Position numbers and translations under genes: made by a program. From assembly GCA_001403775.1 (NCBI GenBank), contig CYUG01000017.1, positions 1 to 64,000 of the forward strand: DNA of 64,000 nucleotides, read 5' to 3'. The notes below the pieces were generated by a model. It was not told where the DNA came from. It searched no databases and was given only the letters and a program-made list of their open reading frames with translations. Below, in pieces: positions 1-8,106 of the stretch (its first letter is position 1; every line of letters starts with the position of its first letter). Source of the stretch: Dermabacter indicis. Lineage in GTDB: Bacteria > Actinomycetota > Actinomycetes > Actinomycetales > Dermabacteraceae.

Positions 1-1
1 C

Positions 2-166
2 CCGCCGATCCTCGTGGCCCCCGGGCCTGCCACCGTCACGCGAACTCCCGCCGCCTACGCCCCGACCGCGAGCGCCGAAATCACCGCTGCGAACGCCGCC
101 CGCGCGATCCTTGCCGCGCGCACCGCCACCTCGATCGGCGCTGAAGACGTGCTGAGCGAAGGGTGA
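2..166 (+). CDS. C-terminal end of an unidentified protein (5' truncated by window)
   Basis: An open frame runs from the window edge to a TGA at 164-166 and gives 54 residues, rich in alanine, threonine and proline, ending in GAEDVLSEG. The even composition and the GC-rich third positions match real genes nearby. The same-strand gene pgmB follows after about 80 bp. No domain is recognisable in so short a tail, so no function is assigned. It could also be a chance open frame in GC-rich DNA. Confidence 0.4.
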   Translation, partial: PPILVAPGPATVTRTPAAYAPTASAEITAANAARAILAARTATSIGAEDVLSEG

Positions 167-245
167 GTCGAGAGAAAAGTCAAAAAGACCAGCGAGAAAG
201 GGACACTGTGCAGCGCCTTCCAGGCCGTGCCCCTATCGTGGTGCC

Positions 246-1004
246 GTGACTGAGAACGCGACAAACGCTCCCCACAATCTTCCGCACGCCGCTTCCTTCA
301 ACGCGGCCAACTACGATGCCTACCTCTTCGACCTCGACGGAGTCGTGACCCCCACCGCCGACGTGCACATGCGCGCGTGGTCCCGCATGTTCAACCAGGT
401 GCTCGTGGACTACGAGGGCCAGGCGAAATACACCGACATGGACTACTTCACGTACGTGGACGGCAAGCCCCGCTACGACGGCGTGAGGAGCTTCCTCGCC
501 TCGCGCGGCATCGACCTTCCCGAGGGCACGCCCGACGATGCCTCCGCCGCGATGACCGTGTGCGGGCTCGGCAACCGCAAGAACGCGCTCGTGCTCGAGA
601 TCCTCGAACAGGAAGGCGTGGAGCCCTACCCCGGAACCCTCGCCTTCCTCGACTCCCTTCCCGAAACCGCGAAAGTCGCGATCGTCTCCAGCTCCAAGAA
701 CGCCCGCACCGTGCTCAAAGCCGCGGGTCTCCTCGAACGCTTCGAAGTGATCGTGGACGGCAACGTCGCCGCCGAAAATTCGATTCCCGGCAAGCCCGCA
801 CCCGACACCTACCTCTACGGTGCGAAACTCGTGGGTGTGCCCGCCGAAAAGGCCGTGGTGCTCGAAGATGCCACGAGCGGCGTGCAGGCCGGCGCCGCCG
901 GCAATTTCGGCGCCGTGATCGGCGTCAACCGCGGCGTGGGCTACGAGGCACTTGCCGAAGCCGGCGCCACCATCGTTGTCGACGACCTCAAGGAGCTGGC
1001 ATGA
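246..1004 (+). CDS. pgmB: beta-phosphoglucomutase, HAD superfamily
   Basis: This 252-residue cytosolic enzyme should interconvert beta-glucose-1-phosphate and glucose-6-phosphate. HAD motif I is LFDLDGVVT with the nucleophile at Asp29 and the general acid/base at Asp31. A Ser motif (VSSSKN) follows near residue 150, and the acidic motif IV (VLEDATSG) is followed by the AGxxGNFGAVIGV stretch typical of this subfamily. The GTG start is chosen because the next in-frame ATG would remove motif I; its ribosome site is weak. The stop overlaps the start of the GH65 phosphorylase (ATGA), so the two are translationally coupled. They form the usual pair in which the phosphorylase supplies beta-glucose-1-phosphate. 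Confidence in family is high; the exact sugar phosphate is inferred from context. Confidence 0.93.
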   Translation: MTENATNAPHNLPHAASFNAANYDAYLFDLDGVVTPTADVHMRAWSRMFNQVLVDYEGQAKYTDMDYFTYVDGKPRYDGVRSFLASRGIDLPEGTPDDASAAMTVCGLGNRKNALVLEILEQEGVEPYPGTLAFLDSLPETAKVAIVSSSKNARTVLKAAGLLERFEVIVDGNVAAENSIPGKPAPDTYLYGAKLVGVPAEKAVVLEDATSGVQAGAAGNFGAVIGVNRGVGYEALAEAGATIVVDDLKELA

Positions 1005-3526
1005 GCATCCACAAAGTCTCCGCCGACCCCATGGACAGGGTCCACCTTCCCGTCAACGAGTGGCAGCTCGTGGAAGCGCGCCCCGGCGCCGATCTCGGCT
1101 TCCTCGAAACGATCTTCGCCACTGCGAACGGCTACCTCGGCATGCGCGGCACCCCCGAAGAGGGTCGCGACGTGGCAAGCCACGGCACGTTCCTCAATGG
1201 CTTCCATGAAACCTGGCCCATCAAGCACGCCGAAAACGCCTTCGGCTTCGCGAAAACCGGCCAGACGATCGTCAACGCGCCCGATTCGACCGTGATCAAG
1301 CTGTACGTGGACGATGAACCGCTCAACGTCTCCACGAGCGACCTGCTCGAATACAAGCGGTGGATCGATTTTCGCGAAGGCGTGCTGCGCCGCGACCTCC
1401 TGTGGCGCACACCGAGCGGCGCGCACGTGCGGGTGCGCTCAAGCCGCATGGTCAGCTTCACCGACCGCCACCTCGCGCTCATGTCCCTCGAGGTCGAGAT
1501 GGTCAAGGGCAGCGCCCCCATCGCGATCTCCTCGCAGATCATCAACCGCCAAGATCTCGACCTCGACGCGGCAACGACACCCGAGCTCCCCGGCGGCGCG
1601 GAGAACAAGCACGACCCGCGCCAAACCACGTCGTTTGACACGCGCGTGCTCGTGCCAGAGGACAACCACGCCGCCGGCGACCGCGTGCTCATGGGCTACC
1701 GCACCGCCCACTCCGGAATCAGCATCGGCGTTGCCGCCGACCACGACGTCGAAACCGAAATCGACGTCCAAAGCCTCGTCAAGATTGACGACGACATGGG
1801 CCGCTTCATCATGCGCGGCGAACTGCCCGAGGGTGAAAAGTTCGTCGTGAAGAAGGCCGTGGCCTACCACTACGCGGCGGGCGTGCCCGTGCGTGAGCTC
1901 CAGGACCGTTGCCGCCGCACCCTGGATCGTGTACTCAAGCATAATTTTGAGCACTACCACAACGCGCAGCGCGAATTCCTCAGGGGCTTCTGGGAACGCT
2001 CCGACGTGCGCATCGAGGGCCAAAGCGCCGTGCAGCAAGCGAGCCGCTGGTGCATCTACCAGCTCGCGCAAGCCGCCGCACGCGCCGACCAGGCAGGTGT
2101 TCCCGCCAAAGGTATGACCGGCTCCGGGTACGAGGGCCACTACTTCTGGGACACCGACATCTATGTGGTCCCGTTCCTCACCTTCACCTCGCCCGAATGG
2201 GCCCGCAACGCCCTGCGGTTCCGCGTGAACCTGCTCGATGCCGCACGCGAGAGGGCCCGCGAGCTCAACCAACGCGGCGCTCTCTTCCCGTGGCGCACGA
2301 TCAACGGCGACGAGGCGAGCGCCTACTACGCCGCCGGAACCGCGCAGTACCACATCGACGCCGACATCGCGTGGGCGTTCTCGACCTACAACGACATCAC
2401 AGGCGACACGAGCTTCCTGGACCTCCAGGGCGCCGAAGTCCTCGCCGAAACGGCGCGCATGTGGGCCGATCTCGGCTTCTGGCGCACAAACGGCGATCGC
2501 ACCTTCCACATTCACGGCGTGACCGGCCCCGACGAATACACGACCGTGGTGAACAACAACCTGTTCACAAACGTCATGGCGAAATACAACCTCGAGCGGG
2601 CCGCGCGCACCCTCATCGACCTGCGCGAACGCCTCCCCGAGGCCTACGACGCCCTCGTGCAGAAGATCTCCCTCGACGAGCGCGAGATCGATGAATGGCA
2701 GGCCTGCGCCGAAGGCATATACATCAAGTTCGACGAAACGATGGGCATCCACCCGCAGGACGACCGCTTCCTCGACCGCGAAGTGTGGGACATCAAGGCC
2801 ACACCCGCCGAGAAGTTCCCACTCCTGCTCAACTACCACCCGCTCGTGATCTACCGCTTCCAGGTCATCAAACAGGCCGACGTGGTGCTCGCGACCTACC
2901 TGCGCGGCGCCGAGTTCACGACGGAACACAAGAAGGCGAACTTCGAGTACTACGACCCGATCACCACGGGCGACTCGACCCTCTCGGCAGTCGTGCAGTC
3001 GATCATGGCCGCCGAAGTGGGCCACCAGGACCTCGCCCTCGACTACTTCCTCACGGGTCTTTACGTGGATCTCGCCGACCTCCACAAGAACACCAAGGAC
3101 GGCGCGCACATCGCGTCGGCTGGCGGCGTGTGGAACGGCCTCGTCGCCGGCTTCGGCGGCATGCGCTTCACCGACGGCGACGTAAGTTTCGACCCGCGCC
3201 TTCCCGACGAATGGCCCGCCCTAGAATTCCCCCTCACGGTGCGCGGTAGCCGCTTCACCGTGCGCATCACGAAGGGCGAGATCAGCTTCACTCTCGAGGC
3301 GGGAGACGAGCTCGAGGTAAGCGTGCGCGGCGAAACCGTGCGCGTCACGAGTGAAGGCGTGAGAGTTCCGCTTCGTGGCCAGGGCCCCCTCCTCGAAGAT
3401 GGCCACCTCGAAGCACACTACGTTGGCGACACGCGCGCCGACGGCTCCGTGATCACCTCGACCGTTCCCGACCCGAACGCCCCGTGGGAATACCCCGAGG
3501 CGGCGATTGAGGGCCACGAAGGCTAG
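1001..3526 (+). CDS. glycoside hydrolase family 65 disaccharide phosphorylase (maltose/trehalose/kojibiose type)
   Basis: An 841-residue GH65 enzyme that splits an alpha-glucosyl disaccharide with phosphate into beta-glucose-1-phosphate and glucose. The ATG at 1001 overlaps the pgmB stop and has AAGGAG at 990-995. The N-terminal beta-sandwich holds ETIFATANGYLGMRG. The (alpha/alpha)6 barrel has YFWDTDIYVVPF, and the HGVTGPDEY motif carries the general acid Glu512. The C-terminal region holds KDGAHIASAGGVWNGLV, which fits the phosphate-binding segment of this family. A longer frame open upstream of 1001 is antisense-like and arginine-rich, so it is ignored. Maltose phosphorylase is the commonest partner of PgmB, but trehalose and kojibiose phosphorylases share these motifs and cannot be separated by eye. 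Confidence 0.92.
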   Translation: MSIHKVSADPMDRVHLPVNEWQLVEARPGADLGFLETIFATANGYLGMRGTPEEGRDVASHGTFLNGFHETWPIKHAENAFGFAKTGQTIVNAPDSTVIKLYVDDEPLNVSTSDLLEYKRWIDFREGVLRRDLLWRTPSGAHVRVRSSRMVSFTDRHLALMSLEVEMVKGSAPIAISSQIINRQDLDLDAATTPELPGGAENKHDPRQTTSFDTRVLVPEDNHAAGDRVLMGYRTAHSGISIGVAADHDVETEIDVQSLVKIDDDMGRFIMRGELPEGEKFVVKKAVAYHYAAGVPVRELQDRCRRTLDRVLKHNFEHYHNAQREFLRGFWERSDVRIEGQSAVQQASRWCIYQLAQAAARADQAGVPAKGMTGSGYEGHYFWDTDIYVVPFLTFTSPEWARNALRFRVNLLDAARERARELNQRGALFPWRTINGDEASAYYAAGTAQYHIDADIAWAFSTYNDITGDTSFLDLQGAEVLAETARMWADLGFWRTNGDRTFHIHGVTGPDEYTTVVNNNLFTNVMAKYNLERAARTLIDLRERLPEAYDALVQKISLDEREIDEWQACAEGIYIKFDETMGIHPQDDRFLDREVWDIKATPAEKFPLLLNYHPLVIYRFQVIKQADVVLATYLRGAEFTTEHKKANFEYYDPITTGDSTLSAVVQSIMAAEVGHQDLALDYFLTGLYVDLADLHKNTKDGAHIASAGGVWNGLVAGFGGMRFTDGDVSFDPRLPDEWPALEFPLTVRGSRFTVRITKGEISFTLEAGDELEVSVRGETVRVTSEGVRVPLRGQGPLLEDGHLEAHYVGDTRADGSVITSTVPDPNAPWEYPEAAIEGHEG

Positions 3527-3547
3527 GTCGCAGGGTTAAGATTAAGG

Positions 3548-3585
3548 TCCGACGGTTGCCCGGCAAGCGTCGGAGCCTGTTTTTT
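3548..3585 (+). terminator. Rho-independent terminator built from two inverted copies of the dispersed 13-bp word
   Basis: TCCGACGGTTGCC at 3548-3560 pairs with GGCAAGCGTCGGA at 3562-3574 with one mismatch, and a T-run follows at 3580-3585. It lies 22 bp past the GH65 stop and just before the Rieske gene, so it should end the pgmB-GH65 transcript. Confidence 0.85.
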
Positions 3586-3600
3586 CATCGAAAGAGAGTC

Positions 3601-4071
3601 ATGAAACCGCGCATCGTTCGTGCTGACCTTCCCGCCGAGATCACCCGCGAGCTTCCGCCGTGCGTGAAGCGCCGCGATCTCGGCACCCTCGGCCTCACGG
3701 GTGCTGCCGCGCTCGCCCTCGCCGGTTGCGGTCCCGACCGCGGCGGCCTCAAAGCTGACGAGGTCCAGGTCGATGATTCGGGCGCGGTCGCGCTCGAGGA
3801 TCTGCCCGAAAACGAGACGACCATCGTGAATTTCGGCGGGCAGCGCGCGTTCGTGGCTGTCGTGCGCGGAAGCGGCGAGGATCTCCACGGTTTCGAGGCG
3901 TACTGCACGCACCAGGGCTGCGCCCTCAACCCCGAGGGGCCCGTGCTGCACTGCCCGTGCCACGATTCGACATTCGATTCGGAAACTGGCGATGTCAAGG
4001 GTGGGCCGGCCGAGAAGCCCCTCGTGGAGGTTGCGCTCACCGTCGTCGATGGCAAGGTCACCCGTGCCTGA
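3601..4071 (+). CDS. Rieske [2Fe-2S] domain lipoprotein, probable Tat substrate
   Basis: A 156-residue exported iron-sulfur protein. Residues 20-40 contain a twin-arginine signal (KRRDLGTLGL), a short hydrophobic run and a lipobox (LALAGC), so the mature protein is expected to be Tat-exported and lipid-anchored on the outer face of the membrane. The Rieske cluster motifs CTHQGC and CPCHDSTFD give the two Cys and two His ligands. The fold matches small single-domain Rieske proteins of actinobacteria, not the large QcrA subunit, and no cytochrome b or c genes are nearby. The ATG at 3601 is used because it has a GAGAG ribosome site and places the twin arginine properly. The stop overlaps the trmB start. 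Its redox partner is unknown. Confidence 0.9.
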   Translation: MKPRIVRADLPAEITRELPPCVKRRDLGTLGLTGAAALALAGCGPDRGGLKADEVQVDDSGAVALEDLPENETTIVNFGGQRAFVAVVRGSGEDLHGFEAYCTHQGCALNPEGPVLHCPCHDSTFDSETGDVKGGPAEKPLVEVALTVVDGKVTRA

Positions 4072-4867
4072 GGGGCCCGAGCGTACGAGCGACGGGCGCG
4101 TCATGCGCGAGGTTGTGAGCTTCGTGCGGCGCGGCTCCCGTCTCAATTCGGCGCAAGAGCGGGCGTGGGAAGCGCACGCGGAAAAATACGTGGTCGAGGT
4201 CCCTCGCGGGGCGCGCTCCACCCTCGCCGACCCCTCCGTGACGCTCTCCGTTCCGGAGCTTTTCGGCAACGAGAACCCGCTCATCGTCGAGATCGGCTCC
4301 GGGCAGGGCGATTGTGTGGCGGCCGCTGCCGCCTCGCGCCCGAGCGAGAACTTCCTCGCCCTCGAGGTGTACAGACCGGGAATCGCGCAAACAATGCTCC
4401 ACCTCGAACGTCTCGGCCTGCCGGGAAACGTGAAAATGCTCGAGGTCGACGCTGAGAACTCCCTGCCCACGCTTCTCGCGCCCGCATCGATCCGCGAAGT
4501 GTGGATCTTTTTCGCCGACCCTTGGCACAAAACGAAGCACCACAAGCGCCGCCTCATCTCCCCCGAGTTCCTGCGGGTACTCACGGAGCTCCTCGAACCG
4601 GGCGGGATCATTCGCACCGCGACCGACTGGGCCGACTACGCGGAGCATCAGCACGCCGCGTTCGAGACCGTCGCGCGCGAAGGCCTTCTCGTGAACATGC
4701 ACCCCGAGGGTCCGCGGCCGGAAGGCACGGCGTCGGATGCGGTGAGCGAGGCGATGCCCGCGGTGGGATTCGCGCCGAGATTCGATGGGCGCGTGCGCAC
4801 GGCCTTCGAGAAGAAGGCCACGGAGGCGGGCCGGCTCGTGTGGGAGTTCGCCTACCGCAAGGCGTAA
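4064..4867 (+). CDS. trmB: tRNA (guanine-N7-)-methyltransferase
   Basis: A 267-residue SAM-dependent enzyme that makes m7G46 in tRNA. The SAM-binding motif VEIGSGQGD lies at residues 75-83, and the TrmB signature FADPWHKTKHHKRRL follows in the second half. The GTG at 4064 overlaps the last codons of the Rieske gene and has AAGG about 8 bp upstream. An internal ATG at 4103 (MREVVSFV) is an alternative start that keeps the whole catalytic domain. The N-terminal 40 residues before the domain are typical of actinobacterial TrmB. Coupling to a Rieske lipoprotein has no obvious functional link. Confidence 0.95.
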   Translation: MPEGPERTSDGRVMREVVSFVRRGSRLNSAQERAWEAHAEKYVVEVPRGARSTLADPSVTLSVPELFGNENPLIVEIGSGQGDCVAAAAASRPSENFLALEVYRPGIAQTMLHLERLGLPGNVKMLEVDAENSLPTLLAPASIREVWIFFADPWHKTKHHKRRLISPEFLRVLTELLEPGGIIRTATDWADYAEHQHAAFETVAREGLLVNMHPEGPRPEGTASDAVSEAMPAVGFAPRFDGRVRTAFEKKATEAGRLVWEFAYRKA

Positions 4868-4879
4868 AGCCCTGGCGCT

Positions 4880-5590
4880 TTAGAGCTCCGCCGGCGACTC
4901 GAACTTATAGCCGAGGCCGCGCACCGTCACGATAAGTTCCGGGTTCTTCGGGTTGATCTCGATCTTCGCGCGCAGACGCTTGATGTGCACGTCGAGAGTC
5001 TTCGTGTCACCCACGTAGTTTGAGCCCCACACGCGGTCAATCAGCTGCCCGCGCGTGAGCACGCGATCCGCATTGCGCAGCAGAATCTCGAGCAGCTCGA
5101 ACTCCTTGAGCGGGAGAGGCGTATCCTCGCCGCGCACGCGCACCACGTGGCGATCCACGTTCATCTCGATGCCGCCCGCGGTCAGAACAGCCTCGTCCTC
5201 GTCGCCCTCCTGGCCGGGAGCCTTCTGCTGCTCGCCGCGGCGAAGCACCGCCTTGATGCGCGCGAGCAGCTCGCGCGAGGAATACGGTTTCGTCACGTAA
5301 TCATCGGCGCCGAGTTCAAGACCAAGCACCTTGTCGAACTCGTCATCCTTCGCGGTGAGCATGATGACGGGCACGCTCGACGTTTTACGGATTTCGCGGC
5401 ACACATCGGTGCCGCTCATGCCGGGAAGCATGAGGTCGAGAAGCACGAGATCGGCGCCGTGCACCTGGAACACCGCGAGCCCACGGTCGCCCGTGTTCGC
5501 CACCGCGACCTCGTAGCCCTCTTTGCGCAGCGAGTAGCTGAGCGCGTCCGAGAAACTCTCCTCGTCTTCAACAATGAGGATGCGTGCCAT
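4880..5590 (-). CDS. regX3: OmpR-family phosphate response regulator
   Basis: A 236-residue DNA-binding response regulator. The receiver domain has acidic residues E8-D9, phospho-acceptor Asp52 (LLDLMLPG), T79 and Lys101 (VTKPY). The C-terminal winged helix (about 140-230) ends in TVRGLGYKFE, the standard OmpR terminus. It is 5 bp downstream of the sensor kinase gene and convergent with trmB, with only 12 bp between stops. The kinase partner and the divergent phoU gene identify it as RegX3, the phosphate-limitation regulator of actinobacteria. It would be expected to bind the direct repeats at 6844-6873 and so control its own operon and phoU. Confidence 0.93.
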   Translation of the reverse strand: MARILIVEDEESFSDALSYSLRKEGYEVAVANTGDRGLAVFQVHGADLVLLDLMLPGMSGTDVCREIRKTSSVPVIMLTAKDDEFDKVLGLELGADDYVTKPYSSRELLARIKAVLRRGEQQKAPGQEGDEDEAVLTAGGIEMNVDRHVVRVRGEDTPLPLKEFELLEILLRNADRVLTRGQLIDRVWGSNYVGDTKTLDVHIKRLRAKIEINPKNPELIVTVRGLGYKFESPAEL

Positions 5591-5595
5591 GATTC

Positions 5596-6867
5596 CTATT
5601 CTCCTGTGTGAACGGGCAGGTCTCTGGGTGAGTCATCGGCGAGCTCGGGAATGCGAAGCGTGAACGTCGAACCCGAACCCTCCTTTGACCATACTGTGAC
5701 TTCGCCACCGTGGTTGCTCGCGATGTGCTTGACGATTGACAGGCCGAGACCCGTGCCACCCGTCGCACGCGAGCGAGCCTTATCCACGCGGTAGAAGCGC
5801 TCAAAGATGCGCTCCATATTTTCAGGCGAGATACCGATGCCCTCATCCTTCACGGAAATCTCAACCATGCCATTGTGGCGGCGAGTCGAGACGCCAATGA
5901 GAGTGTTCGGCGGTGAGTACGTAATCGCATTCATGATGAGGTTCGAAAGCGCCGTGGTGAGCATCGTCGAGCTTCCAAAAACCTCAAGGTTTTGCTTGCC
6001 GCCCGACTGGATCGTCATGCCGTGGCCCGCGGCGAGATTCTGATTGAGGGCGACCGCTTCCGCGATCACGGAATCGACGTCCACCGAGGAGGCGTCGGCA
6101 AAAGATTGCGCGCCCTGCACGCGCGACAATTCGATGATTTCCTGCACGAGGAGGGAAAGGCGCCGCGACTCGGTTTGCATGCGGCCCGCGAAGCGTCGAA
6201 CGGCCTCGGGATCATCGGCGGCATCTTCCATTGTTTCGGCGAGAAGCGTGAGTGCACCCACGGGAGTTTTCAGTTCGTGGGACACGTTTGCGACGAAATC
6301 GCGCCGGGTCTCCTCCACGCGGGACTGCTTCGAGAGGTCGTCGGCGAGCACGAGGATGCGCCGCGAGCTACTGAGGGCGCCCACACGCACGCTCACGACG
6401 GTGGGCGTGTTTTGATCGGAGCGCGTGTTTTTCGCGTTCGTGAGCACCTGCTCGCGGAAACCGCCCTGGCGCGAAACCTGCGTGACGATATCGATGAGGT
6501 CGCGGTGCGCGAGCCGCGGGTAGTCGCCGCCCGTGGTGCGCACGAGCCCGTAGCTATACGCGAGCGGCGAGGCGCGCAGCACGTCGCCACTTGAATCAAG
6601 AAGCACGTACGCGCTCGAGAGGATCGACAGCACCTCGGAGGTCGGCTCCGCAATGCTCGGCTTCGGCGGCTCGGTTGCGGGCGTACTGCCGCGCATCGCC
6701 GCGTACATCGCCACGGCCCCCGCCACGAGACCGCATGCAGCGGCGATGAGGAGAAGGGCAACGGAATTCACCCCACCAGGGTACGCGGTATTGGAGTCCG
6801 ACGGCTGCCCGCGCCCCATCGCACCCCATTTCGTTTCCTGGTTATTCACCTTGGGGTTTGCATACAT
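5596..6867 (-). CDS. senX3: sensor histidine kinase, phosphate sensing
   Basis: A membrane histidine kinase of up to 423 residues. After a short leader there is one transmembrane segment (VNSVALLLIAAACGLVAGAVAMY), then a degenerate PAS-like domain, the HisKA box FVANVSHELKTPVGAL with the phosphorylated His, and a HATPase domain with N, G1 (DEGIGI) and G2 (GGTGLGLSIV) boxes. The ATG at 6867 has AGAGG 7 bp upstream. However, SenX3 homologues usually begin close to the membrane segment, so the GTG at 6771 (MNSVALLL) or the ATG at 6819 is possible. With the longest start, the protein's beginning overlaps the PHO-box-like repeats and encodes one copy of the dispersed word (6797-6809). Confidence 0.9.
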   Translation of the reverse strand: MYANPKVNNQETKWGAMGRGQPSDSNTAYPGGVNSVALLLIAAACGLVAGAVAMYAAMRGSTPATEPPKPSIAEPTSEVLSILSSAYVLLDSSGDVLRASPLAYSYGLVRTTGGDYPRLAHRDLIDIVTQVSRQGGFREQVLTNAKNTRSDQNTPTVVSVRVGALSSSRRILVLADDLSKQSRVEETRRDFVANVSHELKTPVGALTLLAETMEDAADDPEAVRRFAGRMQTESRRLSLLVQEIIELSRVQGAQSFADASSVDVDSVIAEAVALNQNLAAGHGMTIQSGGKQNLEVFGSSTMLTTALSNLIMNAITYSPPNTLIGVSTRRHNGMVEISVKDEGIGISPENMERIFERFYRVDKARSRATGGTGLGLSIVKHIASNHGGEVTVWSKEGSGSTFTLRIPELADDSPRDLPVHTGE

Positions 6868-6873
6868 TCACCT
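6844..6873 (+). promoter_or_regulatory. PHO-box-like direct repeats between senX3 and phoU
   Basis: ATTCACC occurs at 6844-6850 and again at 6866-6872, exactly 22 bp apart. This fits two of three 11-bp units of an actinobacterial PHO box (core TTCACC), with a degenerate middle unit. The site lies in the divergent senX3/phoU spacer, where RegX3/PhoP-type regulators usually bind. Confidence 0.6.
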
Positions 6874-6926
6874 CTCGCCGGGAAGATGGGGGGCACAGTA
6901 CTGCCTCTAGAGAAAAGGACGATCCG

Positions 6927-7604
6927 ATGCGTGCCGCATTCCAGAATGAACTTCAGGTCCTCCGCGACGGCCTGATGGAAATGAACTCCCTTGTGGCCAC
7001 CGCGCTTGAGGGCGCCTCGAAGGCGCTGCTCACCGGCGACCTCGCGCTTGCCGAGCAGGTTATCGTCCGCGATCAGGAGATCGACGACCTCCAGGCCGAA
7101 CTCGACGAAAAGTCGGTCGACATTCTCGCGACCCAGTCGCCCGTCGCCACCGACCTGCGCACCGTCGTCGCCACCCTCCGCATGAGCGCCTCGATCGAGC
7201 GCATGGGCGATCTCGCCACCCACATCGCACTCGTGCTGCGCCGCCGCCACCCGAACGAGGTCATCCCCGCGGATCTCCGCTCAGCCATCGAAACCCTCGC
7301 TGACCTGAGCCTCAACGCCGTGAAGGATGCCGGCAAGGTCCTTGAAACCTACGATGTGGCACTCGCCGCGGTCGTTGAAGAGCGCGACAACAACCTCGAC
7401 CGCGCTATGGACGACGTCTACGCCGCTCTCTCGGCCCCGGATGCGTCCTACTCCGTGAAAGAGTCGGTGGATCTCGCACTGCTCGCCCGCTTCTACGAGC
7501 GCCTCGGCGATCACGCCGTGTCGGTTGCGCGCCGCGTGGTGTTCCTCGTGACGGGCGATTCGCTCGATTCACACAGCCCCCACACGGACGTCACCGAGTT
7601 CTGA
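6927..7604 (+). CDS. phoU: phosphate signalling protein PhoU
   Basis: A 225-residue cytosolic all-alpha protein made of two repeated PhoU three-helix bundles (about 5-105 and 115-215). The metal-binding type motifs are seen as ATDLRTVVATLRMSASIERMGDLATHIA in the first half and LARFYERLGDHAVSVARRV in the second. It restrains SenX3 and the Pst transporter when phosphate is sufficient. The ATG at 6927 has an AAAAGGA ribosome site. It is divergent from senX3-regX3 across a 60-bp spacer with PHO-box-like repeats, the standard actinobacterial arrangement. No pst genes lie in the window. Confidence 0.95.
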   Translation: MRAAFQNELQVLRDGLMEMNSLVATALEGASKALLTGDLALAEQVIVRDQEIDDLQAELDEKSVDILATQSPVATDLRTVVATLRMSASIERMGDLATHIALVLRRRHPNEVIPADLRSAIETLADLSLNAVKDAGKVLETYDVALAAVVEERDNNLDRAMDDVYAALSAPDASYSVKESVDLALLARFYERLGDHAVSVARRVVFLVTGDSLDSHSPHTDVTEF

Positions 7605-7675
7605 TTTTCAGCTTTCTCGCTGACGCGGCGCAAGGGGTCTAGGCGGCCTTCGCGAGGCCGCACTTCTCCTTTGGC

Positions 7676-7701
7676 GGGGTCCCAGCATGAGCTGGGGCCC
7701 C
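7676..7701 (+). terminator. strong hairpin downstream of phoU
   Basis: Eleven-base arms GGGGTCCCAGC and GCTGGGGCCCC flank an ATGA loop, followed by ACTTT. A smaller GC hairpin lies just upstream (about 7641-7661). It probably ends the phoU transcript, although the T-run is poor. Confidence 0.55.
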
Positions 7702-7915
7702 ACTTTGTGCTGCCCCCCTTTATTTTGGCTGCCACCCTTTCTAGCTGCACCCCTTTTTTCCGCCACCACTCCCCTCTACCCTCCTCTCTCCCCAATACCC
7801 CCTCAGCTCACCTCTACTCCGCACCTCCTCACTTCTACTTCTCACCTCCACCCCTCCCCTCTCCCCCTCACCTCCACCTCTTCCCTCTCCCCCTCTGTCC
7901 CACCCCCTCGCCACG
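7702..7915. other. long pyrimidine-rich tract, non-coding
   Basis: Nearly all of this stretch is C and T on the plus strand, with runs of CCTC/CTCC and very few purines. No credible protein is encoded. It leads directly into a 65-bp terminal-inverted-repeat element. Such tracts can form triplex or R-loop structures. Its partner locus at 54.7 kb has a similar left flank. Confidence 0.7.
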
Positions 7916-7980
7916 AAAGTGGTGAAAAATGGCGCTGGACCACCAATTCTCAACGCAAGGTGGCGGTTTATCACCACTTT
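7916..7980. repeat. 65-bp element with 14-bp terminal inverted repeats, copy 1
   Basis: AAAGTGGTGAAAAA at 7916-7929 is matched by TTTATCACCACTTT at 7967-7980 (13 of 14 complementary), enclosing a 37-bp core. A second element of exactly the same length and the same ends lies at 54758-54822 with a mostly different core. In both copies the motif AGAGAAGGTRAGC and a copy of the dispersed CCGACGG word follow downstream. Confidence 0.75.
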
Positions 7981-8012
7981 GGATGGCACAGAGAAGGTAA
8001 GCAGGTGGAGGG

Positions 8013-8036
8013 CCGACGGTGGCCGGGCACCATCGG
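8013..8036. repeat. inverted pair of the dispersed word, diverged
   Basis: CCGACGGTGGCC at 8013-8024 faces GGGCACCATCGG at 8025-8036. This is a diverged version of the perfect pairs at 3548 and 59709. A separate hairpin, CCAGGCT...AGCCTGG at 8051-8072, lies between it and the next gene. Confidence 0.65.
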
Positions 8037-8106
8037 AATCCCAACTGATTCCAGGCTCACCCGGTAGCCTGGTTCGGTACCCGCATCAAAAGCGACAGGA
8101 GTTCCC

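Noticed and set aside
377-1000. Long frame running into the GH65 gene from 377
   Set aside because: It is an arginine-rich shadow of pgmB; GH65 motifs and the AAGGAG site support the ATG at 1001.
1439-3109. 556-codon minus-strand frame opposite GH65
   Set aside because: Val/Gly/Glu-rich composition typical of antisense frames in GC-rich genes, no domain or ribosome site; the plus strand carries a full enzyme.
6927-7604. Pst phosphate transporter operon expected with phoU
   Set aside because: No pstSCAB homologues are in the window; phoU stands alone after the divergent kinase pair.
7741-8067. Short frames in the pyrimidine-rich tract
   Set aside because: Ser/Pro/Leu/Thr-only translations from CT repeats, no ribosome site.
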